Assembly: GCF_009730915.1 (NCBI RefSeq)
Contig: NC_052489.1
Location: 29,195,916 to 29,259,915, forward strand
DNA length: 64,000 nt
Direction of reading: 5' to 3'
Source of the DNA: Dioscorea cayenensis subsp. rotundata
Taxonomy: Eukaryota > Streptophyta > Magnoliopsida > Dioscoreales > Dioscoreaceae
The position numbers were made by a program, and so were the translations under genes. Of the stretch, positions 42,901 to 54,491 are shown piece by piece (position 1 is the first letter of the stretch; every line of letters starts with the position of its first letter). The notes beneath the pieces are model-generated. The model worked only from the letters and a program-made list of their open reading frames with translations, searched no databases and was not told the DNA's origin.

Positions 42901-44036
42901 TCCTTTTCATTTTTAATATCAAATTACTTTTATAATATGTATTTTTAATTAAAAATTAAAAATAACTGGATAAAAAAATTCCTTTTCATTTTTTATATCG
43001 TAAAAAATAAAATATCAAATAAATAATTTTAATTTTATAAAATATAAAAATTAATTTTCAATCATAACAACATATAAAAAAAATTATAAATTATAAATTG
43101 GATTTTTTTTGTTTATATACCCCTAAATATTCACCTATTAAGTGTATATCCCTAGGCAAAACAAAATGCTATGATATCTCTTAAAATTTACATATATATA
43201 CCCCTCCATCTTATTATATACACTATTAAAATATATTAAAAATTATAAAAAATAAATATAATTTTATTAAAATTCCTAAACTATCTCATCAATATTAATA
43301 TTTATTTAGATGTAATAAGTAAAACTAGCTTAAATATCTTTTAAGGATTATACAAGACATATATATGAACTTAATCACTAGAATTTATATAAAAAAAACT
43401 AGAATTTAGATGTAATGAGTAAGAGTTTAATTTTTTAGGTGTATATATATATATATATATATGTAAAAATATTAATTCAATGACTATTAAAAATTTTTAG
43501 GAGTATATTTACAGGTTTAAGTAGTTAATCATATAATAATTTATATACTTGAAGTATATATATATATATATATATATAGATATTGATGGACAGTAATTGC
43601 TACAGTAACAAATACAGTAATAACTGTTTAGAACATTATAATGAGAAAAAGTGCTAACATAAACAAATCAAATTTTAAAAGATATTATATATATATATAT
43701 ATAATATTTTATTTTATTAAAAAATTATATATATGACTCCCAAAAAACAAACAAATTAATATATTTTTTTATGAAAATATAGTAACAATTACGACTTTAG
43801 CAAGGGGGTATGCAAGCAATTTCCTTTGTAGTAAAAGGGCTTACGTTGCATGGCGGACTGTCAGGTAGAGCAACCAGTCAAAACCAAAATGCAAATGCTT
43901 CATTCATTGAGTTAAACCTAAACCTCAACCCATCTGACATTCTCATTCTTCTCCTCTTCCTCCTCTTCCTCTCCTTCAACCTTTTAATCAACACATCTAC
44001 ACTTCTTCCTTTGTCTCTACCTAACAATAACCACCA
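42901..44036. other. AT-rich spacer and upstream region of the TT8-like gene
   Basis: The spacer is very AT-rich, with (TA)n runs at 43441-43461 and 43556-43578. From 43800 the composition shifts, and from 43925 a CT-rich stretch (TTCTCCTCTTCCTCCTCTTC) precedes the ATG at 44037, as in a typical plant 5' leader. No separate gene is seen. Confidence 0.45.
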
Positions 44037-44550
44037 ATGTCTTTTCCATCCTCCTCTCATGATCACCACCTCCTTCATTCCCTCCAGCTCTCCGTTCAAA
44101 GCCTCCAGTGGACTTACAGCCTCTTTTGGCACCTCAACCCTCAACAAGGGTACTCTTTACTCATATTAATTTCTATATATATATATATATATATAGTTTG
44201 ATGATGTACTTATATTAATGATGACCATATCTAATTCTTCTTTAATTTAAATGATATGATGGAGTATAGGATTTTGGAATGGGGTGATGGGTACTACAAT
44301 GGGACTATAAAAACAAGGAAAACAGTGCAACCAATGGAGGTGACTACTGAGGATGCTGCTCTTCAGAGAAGTAGACAACTTCGAGAGCTTTACGACGCGT
44401 TATCGGCTGGAGAAACTAACCCTCCTGCTCGTCGGCCTTGCGCCGCTCTCTCACCGGAAGACCTCACTGAGACTGAATGGTTCTACCTTATGTGTGTCTC
44501 TTTCTCCTTCCCTCCTGGCCTTGGGTCTGTAACTCTTCTTCTTCTTCTTC

Positions 44551-44592
<42 letters not shown>

Positions 44593-47165
44593 ATATTTTT
44601 ACTATATTATTATTATTAACAGCTGTGAAATAACATGGTTATTGATATAAATGGAGAGGATGACATTAAAGATCTTGAAAAGGATATTGCCATGATAAAT
44701 TCACTGAATTAGTTGCCATGTTTGGGAATTCAGTAGTTGAGAAGTATTTCCATGGAAGGATGGTGGTCCTTATCACTCTGCAGCTTCCTATCTGTGGGAG
44801 TGCACATTATTGATTGATTTAAGTGCATGTTTAGATCAATATTATATATATATATGATGTTTGTGTTTTCAGTTAATTAAGAGAGCTTTTGGAAGTTATA
44901 TATGCAGGTTATTGATTGATTTAGAAGTGCAAGTTTGATGTTATTCTATAGACTGTGATTTGAGATTAGTGAAATATATATATAATGATTGTTTTATTTG
45001 ATTAGATGTTTTATATGCATTAATTAAGTATGGTGTGTTTGGTTGTTAATTATATATATGCAGATTGCCAGGAAAGTCGTTTGGGTCACTAAGGCACGTG
45101 TGGCTCACACGAGCAAATGAGACTGACAGTAAAACATTTTCAAGAGCCATTCTTGCCAAGGTGACCATTTAATTTATTCAATTCAGATCATATCTCTGAT
45201 AATTGACATGCTAAGTTTTGGTATCATTTAAAATTCATGCGCTGATACATTCTTGTTCCTTCCTGTGCCTATGTGATACAACATTAATAACAGAGTGCTG
45301 GCATTCAGGTACATAATAATAATAATAATTAAGTGCTTATAATTTTTTAATTCATTTTAAGACACAACAACGTATACATAATAATTTATTTCGACATTAC
45401 AGACTGTGGTGTGTATACCAATCGGTTGTGGTGTCGTAGAACTCGGTACAACTGAATTGGTGAGCTAAACTGCATGAACAAATTGATCAGAAAAAAAAGA
45501 TAAATTGAATGACTAATGAATTACTGTTAATTCTATCAGGTTGAAGAAGATTTAGGCTTAATTCAACATGTGAAAAAAATTTTCCTAGATAATCCAATCT
45601 CTAATCTTGAACAACAACAACAACAACCATTATTCAATTTCCAAGACTTAACAATTGTGCCACCAATGAGTGTCGAACGAGAAAGTTCAGACCGAGGGGA
45701 AGACGAAGATGAGGATGAAGATGAAGACAATGAAAATGGTGACGATGAAGATGATGATAATATGGATGATGAAACAGAGGCAGTTACTGATTCAGAAGCT
45801 ATGGCTGGAAGAGGTAAATCTGCAAGTTTAGCATCAATGGTGATTAGTGAGCCAAGTGAACTCATGCAGCTTGACATGTCAGAAGAGATAAGATTGGGTT
45901 CACCTGATGAGTGCTCTGATAATTTGGATTCAGAATTGCAAATTCTTGGCAAACATTATGATCATCAAAATCAGAGTGGCACTTATCAAGCTTGGCAGCA
46001 ACTTCATGAAGATCTATGCAACAGTCTTGTGCAACTATCAGGTAATAATATTATGATTAAAAAAAGAAATCATAATTTGTTGAAATGATTGAGATTTAGA
46101 ATTTTAGTGCTATTCAGGAACTCCGCAAATTGAAGAAATTGCACAAGAAGATGCCAACTACTCTGAGACAGTTGTGACAATTCTGAATCATAACTCAAGC
46201 AGAGTGACAGGTTATGGAGTGATGGGATATCTTGCTCATTCAAAGCAATCAGCATTCAGAGAATGGAAATGTAACAGTGAACATCGATACACTTGTTTGA
46301 GTTCGGTGACAGGGAGATCGCAATCGCTGCTGAAGTACATCTTGTTTAATGTTCCTAAACTGCACATGAGACCTGGTGGAAGTAGGTTATTGAAAGGCAC
46401 ACAGCAAGAAGAACTAAGCGCAAATCATGTACTTGCAGAGCGACGGAGAAGAGAGAAGCTCAACGAGAGATTCATCATCCTTCGGTCATTAGTACCATGC
46501 GTCACAAAGGTGTGTTTCATCGGAAATGCTGTTATTGTTGTTGTGATGATACTAATTGTTATGTCTATGTAAATGCAGATGGACAAAGCATCGATCTTAG
46601 GTGATACAATTGAGTATGTGAAGCAACTGAGGAAAAGAATTCAAGATCTTGAATCAAGAAACAAGAAAATGGCTAGTGATTGGAGATCAAAGGAACATAA
46701 TGTGCAGGTGCAGGCAAACAGTAGCTCATCTCATAGCAGTGTTTTGCCAGAGAAGAGGAAGTTGAGAGTGATGGAAGTGGAGGCTGGGAATGGAAAGAGT
46801 GCAAGAGTTGTAGCATCTACAGGCACAAATTTGCAGGTTTCTTTCAGTGGAACTGATGCTCTGTTGAATTTCCAGTGCGCTTACAGAGATGGATTGATGT
46901 TCAAGATCATGCAAACTCTTGATGATCTTCAACTGGAGGTTACTTCCGTTCAGTCATCAGTAACTGATGGAGTTTTTGCTGCAGAAATGAGAGCCAAAGT
47001 ATGTGGAAATGAAATTTTGGATTTAATAATATTGATGAATTGGAAATGACTAATGAACATTGTTTTTCACTGATTTTGCAGGTGAGAGACAGAGAGATGA
47101 ATGGAAAGAAAGCAAGTATATTGGAGGTGAAAAAGGCAATGCATCAAATCTTCAACCAATATTGA
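44037..47165 (+). CDS. TT8: TT8/AN1-type bHLH transcription factor (subgroup IIIf), flavonoid regulator
   Basis: Nine exons give 641 residues, all phases agreeing: 44037-44149, 44280-44524, 45064-45160, 45294-45308, 45403-45459, 45540-46041, 46118-46509, 46579-46999 and 47082-47165. Family members pair with R2R3-MYB and WD40 partners to switch on anthocyanin and proanthocyanidin genes in the nucleus. The N-terminal MYB-interaction region has LQLSVQSLQWTYSLFW, ILEWGDGYYNGTIKTRKTVQ, RRPCAALSPEDLTETEWFY and TFSRAILAK. An acidic run (exon 6) follows, then the bHLH: ELSANHVLAERRRREKLNER (basic region with H-E-R), FIILRSLVPCVTK, and MDKASILGDTIEYVKQL. The ACT-like C-terminus has CAYRDGLMFKIMQTLDDLQ. 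Exon 4 is a 15-nt microexon (SAGIQ). This ATG gives MSFPSSSHDHH, a short N-terminus as in TT8 orthologues. Confidence 0.93.
44533..44591 (+). repeat. (CTT)n microsatellite just inside intron 2 of the TT8-like gene
   Basis: About 19 TTC/CTT units, with one interruption, begin 8 nt downstream of the exon 2 donor GG/GTCTGT. Length variation between individuals is likely. Confidence 0.85.
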
Positions 47166-47907
47166 ATATTATACAGATGAAACAAATAAATATTTCATCC
47201 CATTTGGTAGTTTTTCTTGGTTAGATTTATCAGATGAACATATATGGTAATAGGTTTCTTGTACATGAGAAGCAAGCAGCATTGAAAAGTTGAGCGCGGA
47301 AATCAAACGTCAAAGTGAATATTTATGACCTGTTTAACTTTCCAATTTGTTTCCTGAATGACAAAAAGAGCATTACATATATATATATATATATATATAA
47401 CCAACCAAAGCCAATGGTCATTTAAATTGAGATTCATCATATGAGCTCATTGTTTGCTTTCTGGATTCAATATCAATTCCCATTAGCCTAAGCATAATAT
47501 AACAATAAACTAAAATGCAAAGGTCCAATTGCTGAGCAGTCTAAAATATTGTTCTTTACTGTGTGATTTTGAAATATATAAACTGCAGAATATTGTAAGC
47601 TAGCGTGCAAATACACTTGGATTTCATCACATGGGGAAAAAAAATGCTGTGCGTGATACGAACTATTGGGCTCATTTGCTGGAAAATGGAAAAACCAGGT
47701 ACACAACCTAATCTGAACATTCCCTAATCTTCAGAAAAGCATGTTGAATGCGTAATAATGCCTAGTGAAAATGGTCAGAAAGTTCAGAGCTACACAAGCC
47801 AAAACTTCAACCGAAAAAATGCCTGAAAGCATAACTCTGCCTCTTGGAATCCGGATTTCGTGAAATATAACAGTTCAGTTTTCAGCAATAACAAAAGGTA
47901 TCAGAAC
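47166..47907. other. Convergent spacer between the TT8-like gene and ECR1
   Basis: Two stop codons face each other across 742 bp, so both 3' UTRs lie here. There is an (AT)n run at about 47379-47398. No further gene is supported. Confidence 0.5.
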
Positions 47908-50900
47908 TCATGAAGCACCTGCCACTTCCATGTCTACTATCCCATCAACCCCTTTAAAGACAACACACAGTTTCCTCAGGCACGAAGTTTTTTTGCCCTC
48001 CTTGTTGGTAGTACCACTCACATGGACTGTACCCTTAGGAACCTTATCCATAAGATCGAAAAGGGGGAGATTAAGATTTGCCCTTGTCATCTCCTCCAGT
48101 ATCGGGGGAGCCTGCATGTAAAGATTATTTCCTCGATACGTCACGCTGGGTTTAGATATAAGCAGCTTTGGATGCTCTGCAAGTGACTCAATGAACTGCA
48201 GCAAACAATAAAAACACAAGGTGAGATGCACAACAGTTTGATTCATAAACGGGAAAAGCACTAAATGAAGTGTCAAGTAATTTATCTACACCCAGAATGT
48301 ACATGTATCAGAATCTCAGACACTCTTTAAGAGTTTTAATGAAACTATCAGGAAACAGCTTGGATATTATAATATTAACTAAGAACAGGGCACAAACAAA
48401 TTGATAAGACCTGTTGGAGAGTAACTGAAGTATCCAGCTCAATCAGAGTACCAGGTCCACATACAAGGCAATCCTTCTCTCTCACGAAATCAGTAGCTTT
48501 GATGTGAATTCCATCCAGACCATTAAACCTAACCAAACAAATGGGTTAATGGTCAATGAGTAATAATTCAGCAAATTACAGATAGTGCATGATCATTAAC
48601 TTGAGAATTTGCTCAATGAATTAGCTCAATCTAAAATAATACTAAAAGAGGCACAGGAGTAACAAAAGAAAAATAAGGGAAGCAGAACAACACTGGTATT
48701 TATCTATTAAAAAAAGACAGAAAGCAGAGAACAAAGTCATGATACTAATTCAAATATAAGCCATAAAAAATTGGAGGTATAGCAAGCATGTAAGAAATTT
48801 TATTTCTTGTATCCCTACTTCAGCTAGCAATATGCCTATCTGAAAAATCTTCCCAACTATCATTGTGCTTATGCTTCAGAAGGGTAGAATTTATTTCATC
48901 AATTGTAGTTCAGGAGAAAAGGACCTCTCCCTGTCAAAATATTTCCTTGACTAAGAAATCCCTCTTTGCTGTATGTAACACTTTGCCAATAATACTATTT
49001 ATGGGCAAATGAGGGTTGGCAAGAAAACAATCTCCCCACATTTAAACCTCCTTAAAATTCATGCTTCTGGAGTAATTTCCACCGTGATGTCTGCTTAATT
49101 GTTTCTTACAAAAAAAAAATAAAATAAAATAAACTTTAGAGATAGATCTTTCATTGGCAAGTATGCTTGTTATAATTTTGTCAAGCCTACCATGACCCAT
49201 GCCACCAACTAGCCAGCACCAATATAAAACAAGTGAAAAGACTCCAGCTTTATTTTGGGTACTACTGACTTATAATTTGAGCCATGTACATGAAATGTAG
49301 AACACTAATCTACAAATATCCTGCACCAGAACTGTCAACTACTTTAATCATTTGTTTGCCTTTACCAAAAGCCAATCTATGTCCAAGCTAATTATTAAAA
49401 CATACACTGGTAACAAACACTGTTAACGATGTCCATTAACTGATCATACAGTATACATATTGAAAGGTCAACTAAATACATAAAGAGAAACGAAAAGAGA
49501 CAAGATTTACGTGAGATAATTGGATAATGTTTTGCTGCATCCAGATACAAGCTTGAATACTTCCAAAGCACAGGCAGCAGATATAATTGCATTTGTAGAA
49601 GCAATAGCTGGAATAATATTCTTGACAACTCCCTGTAAAGTGGCAGTGGAGTAATAGTAATGTTCAAATGAAGGATGATAGCAGAAAAGGGCATTTCATA
49701 TATTAATAAATGCACATTAGATGCAAACAACTATTACATGCATTAAACAAGCTAAGCAAAATAATAATAAAAAGAAGAAGAACAATATCTATAGTGGAGA
49801 GAAGTCTACACTACACAGACATAATTAGGCAACCCATATGACCAAGCAATGGATGCAGTTCAGCTCAGAGACAGTATTATAATTCCTGTAATGAACATGT
49901 CAGTTCATCATAACAAATCTTATTGCCATGCTGAAGTCTGTATGCTTTTCTTCAAAGCATTTGAACATTAGCAAAGTTCAATTTAGCATACGTAATGAAC
50001 CACATATCAATGTAGACAATTCAAGGTTAGGCAACCCAAGATGCAAGCAGTCAAAAGGTCAAAGATGACCAAGTCTTCCAGAAGAACTGTGACATGCAAT
50101 AGTGATGCTGATCCAATTTCCAAGAAATTTAACCAGAATTAAACATTGGCACATAGCTATAAAATGAAAAAGTATTGCAGAAATACGGCGAAACAAAGCT
50201 ATTTTACTTAACAGGAGACCTGTTAGAGCAAACTGCTGAAGGGACATTGTGACCAACCAGATTCACCAATTAAAAATTCTTCATCTTACTGAGAATTTTC
50301 AAAGCAATTATCATAAACAATATATTTCAGTCATGAAGTCCTCACAAGTCACAGCAAACCACTGGCTGTTGGACATAAATCCACTTTAGTAGACTCTGTA
50401 GTTTAATTTGTTGGAATTGGAAGGAAACTCTTTCGATACCAATAACAGTTCCCATCAAGAATCCTCTCCTTCACTAATGTTTACTATTTAGTTTCTAAGG
50501 CATTATCATATGCATACTTGCATTTCTGCAGAATTTATCATCTCAACATCTCAATGTGTCAACTAAAATTATCACTCAAGAGAATAATTTCTCATGCATA
50601 AAGCAAAAGGAATAAATATATCTCATAACCATGTGAACTTCCAGAAAACTTTGTTCACCTGTGTCAGTGAGTATGTAACTCCTGTAATCCCAAAGAGATC
50701 AGCTCTCTTCACAGCCTAGAAAGACAAGATCCAGAAAAATAAAATTAAAAAAAGAAATAAAATTATGTCTAAGACAAGCATTACGACAGAACAACCAAAA
50801 GGCTTAGATAAACAAACCTCAGAGTAAACCCACTGCATATGCTCTGGATTATCTGCATCAAATGTTTTCCCACTGTGTACCTGTCATTAATAAATTGATT

Positions 50901-53602
50901 AGGCAAAGATACAATTAAAACTTGACTTGTGAGGAGAATAGAAGACTTAGTCATACCTCATCCCATCTGATTAAATGTGCATATTCAATACAATGGGCAG
51001 CGGTCCTAGGAGTTTCTGCAAGAGTGCATAAAGGAAACTTGACTTGTGGGGGGAAAAGCCAAATGTTGCACTCAAAGCATGGCGTCGTTCCAGGCATAAT
51101 TACTCTAGCATGACCCTTGAATCCTTCAGTTCCACCATCTACCATGGGTTTGACTGTTTCTTCTAAGGGGTTGTCATTCTCGTCGTATTCTGATTTTCCA
51201 AAGCATAGTAAGAATACATCAGAAAGTGAATAGAAAGAGCTAAAAGCTGATCACTTCCAGAATAGGCCAGAACAAGGCCCTTACAAATACAACTAACAAA
51301 GCTTTTCATGGTCCGGATATGGTGATATTATTCTACTGAAAATTACAAATGACCATGAAAGGTAAGCTTTAAACCTAATGTGCAGAGTTAGATAAGGTCA
51401 CAGACCCAGAATAAAGTCAAGAGGAACTTATAGCAATATAGAGGTGAGTTAAACAGTTAGTAGGTTAGATGTAATAAGTAACCGTGGGGCTCAATTATCC
51501 AATAACAAGAAGAGCCGCTCACCGAGGAAACTACAAGCCACGGAATTTATGTAACTACGAGCCTCTATAGAATCAAGACCAAGAACAATTATCTGAAAGT
51601 TGTTGTAGAACTTTATGTCTTTATCCTCAATCCTGCAGAAATGAGGAACAATAGTTACCCCACTAACTCTTTGCATTACACGTTTTGCAGCTACCTCAGC
51701 CTTGGACTTGCCAACATCCTGAAGCCTATACTACCAAAGTAAAACATCAAGTCACTAACTGTATACAGATAAACATGATAATAAAATCATTCAAGCATGT
51801 GGCATAAATAATAGAATCAAAGTAGACATGGAAAAACAACAAAAATAAAAACCACATTTATTGTTTTCATTAAAAAAAGAATAAACATAAGCACCGCCTT
51901 TTTTTCACAAATTTCCACATATGATCAACCTTCGAATAAAATAAATACCAACATTTTCAACCAAGGTATTCATCTAAAACACTTTAAATATGCAAGAAAA
52001 ATAATTCCAATTATGAGGAAAACATTCCATTTAAATTGCTGTGTTCCTAATGAATAATGCCTGCACAAACTGGGTTTATAATTAAGTTCCATTCTTTTAA
52101 AAACTGCATTCAAAGGGGGATTCTTTTCAAAACTCCCATGGACAAAATCAATATGGTGTGGTGTGTTTAGCTATATGATCCCTAGAAAATAACAGTAGAG
52201 GTTTTCAACGTCAAATGACTTAAACAAGATAGAAATGTGAACCAGTTCGCATTCAAATAAGCTATCAAAATGATACATAAATGGGTCACCACTCACCAGC
52301 CAACCATTTTCACAGACTTTTAACATGTAACAACAAAATGAGACAAGCTGGCTGAGACTGTATGAAACAGGAATATCTAATAAGAACAGAAAAGGACTGG
52401 ATAGAAGATATCAGTGTCATCATATATTAAGGTGTCCCACTGAAATATCCAATTCACTTTGTACGGAAATAAAATAAAACGCAATAATTCTCTTTTTTTT
52501 TTGTTTACATATTTTCTTTTCTTCCCTTGATTTCTAATTCTCTTTGCTTCAGGTTCTAGCAAATCTATGAAACCTGCTGCTCTGACCACAATGATCTAAT
52601 CAATTACAGATACTGGAACTAAAACAAAGTCCACTACTTTTCTTCCTTCCATTTATTTTCAATTAGTTTATTTTCTCCCATTTCTAATTTGCCTCTGCAA
52701 GATTTTTTTTTTTTTAATCTGTATCCCTCAGCAGAAGCTGATAAATGATCTTAGCAATCAAAACAATAACACAAATTCTCATAAAATAAATGCATACTTA
52801 TACCAACAAATCCCCCACAGAATCCTCCACACAAACTGTTGATGCCACAAAACTTAGAAGTTCTCTCTGGCTGTCAGACAACCTGCCTCACGTGCCAAAA
52901 CTTCTCCACCAAACTTAAAATCCTATATTCAGCTTCCTATCTCATCACACACCCTCAAAGGCATCAAATTTGTCCAAGAACAATCACGTAGCTCCCTTTC
53001 CAACTTTTTGACAGGATAATGACAAAGATAGTTGACAATAAAACACGAAGATCTTCAGAGCCAGCATAATTAAACAAGAATCACGTTCATATTTATCTCT
53101 ATTACGCTTATATGCCAGACTTAATAGGACAATTAGGCAAACATAACAAAACCATTGCGAAAAACAATGACTATGAATCAATCCCAAATCATAACTTATA
53201 AACCCCAAAACCACAGTTTCATAAAACCAATGCAAAGAAGGGAGAAGGAATAATTTGTCTGTTACCTGAAGAGGAACTGACGGTTGAGGTTGGAAACCTC
53301 AATGGTATCCATATCAATGACATCGATATTCTGAAACCCCATGAGGGCGAGGTCCTTGAGCAGCTCGCAGCCAAGCCCTCCCGCACCCACGACCAGCACC
53401 TTCACATACTTCCCCAGATCATCCCTCAACTAGAGACAACAACCAAACCAATCGCTCAAAGAACTGTCCAACAAGAATCCATAAAAATTGAAAGGCGGAC
53501 CTGGGGGCTGTGCTCGAAGGTAGGGGCGACGATGTTACCCGGCCGAGCAAGAAGCTTGTTGACGTCTCGCCATCTCATCTCCGGCGCCACAGCCTCCGCC
53601 AT
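47908..53602 (-). CDS. ECR1: NEDD8-activating enzyme E1 catalytic subunit (ECR1/UBA3)
   Basis: This subunit, with AXR1, adenylates and transfers NEDD8/RUB to the E2 RCE1, so cullin-RING ligases can work. The reading runs from ATG 53602 ([18 protein letters not shown]) to TGA 47908-47910 with large introns, especially between about 51730 and 53270. Exon 2 has the nucleotide-binding [20 protein letters not shown] and then [16 protein letters not shown]. Later exons show [34 protein letters not shown], the zinc-type CFEC, and the catalytic Cys in [19 protein letters not shown]. The C-terminal exons carry CLVCGPG and a ubiquitin-fold E2-binding domain ([18 protein letters not shown]), ending [13 protein letters not shown]. 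Length is about 450 residues, as in the family. It looks intact. Confidence 0.94.
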
Positions 53603-54491
53603 TGGAGAGCTTCTCTCCTCGTCGATGCTTCGGGATTTCGAATCCCAAAACCCCAAACGAGAAGCTCTATTATAAGAAGAAAGAGTGGAGAGAGAGAGAG
53701 AAACTAGTGAGTAGTACTCGATGAGATCCAACGGTGGAGATTGCACTTCATAGCTGCGTTGGATTTACGCGGTCCAGATGAGTAATTTTGCTTATCAAAC
53801 CTTCACTTATTAAAAACTATTTATAGGTTTTTTAAGAGGTGTTTAAATTTAAATTTTCAACTTGATCTTTTTATTTTTTTTTGCAATTTTTAAAACAGGA
53901 TTAAATTGAGAGAAAAAAATAAACACTTTAACCGAGTTGGTAAGATTAATCAATTTCAATTCATATTAAATTTATCAGAATTATTTTAAAGGTTTATATA
54001 AACACCCCCTTCATTTTTCAGAAATTACTTGCATGATCAAACAAATAGTGTAGCTAAACAATCAGTGCTCCATTCAATTCACTGTAAACAAATATTTATG
54101 AGTTTCAATAACAACAAATGGATCCTAACAGACAATATATTTACCAGAATTAATATTCTTCTTCATCAAACAAGTAAAAAAGATTGAAATTTAGTCCATA
54201 ACAATGTAACTAGCAGTATATGATGTTCCTTCATATAGTGGACTTTGTCCTAAAATGCAGTCACAGGCTAAGTTATTTACAGTAGGCATTTTACTAGCAT
54301 TTCGCTATTGTATCACCAGTTCTAACCAAAACTCTGGTACCATACTTCCTTGCTCTCATTCTTGGGAGCAATTCTGATGGAATATTTCTGCAGTTCAAAT
54401 GTATTGAAGCGGTTAAGCTTAAAAAATCATGAATTCCCGCCTTTAGATTCCGACAAAGAGGAGCTCATTCCCATGTATCAAGAACTGCAAG
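53603..54491. promoter_or_regulatory. ECR1 promoter and TBL 3' flank
   Basis: This holds the ECR1 5' leader (a short GA run at 53688-53701) and upstream DNA, then the 3' region of the TBL gene. A decayed CT/AT-rich part lies at 53780-54000. No gene is seen. Confidence 0.45.

Noticed and set aside
38770-44036. Search for LTR retroelements or LINE coding regions in the large spacers
   Set aside because: No reverse transcriptase, integrase or gag-like reading frame and no long terminal direct repeats were seen here or in 57.7-63.8 kb.
45563-45952. Minus-strand Ser-rich open frame opposite TT8 exon 6
   Set aside because: It is the mirror of the acidic GAT/GAA repeat of the real exon.
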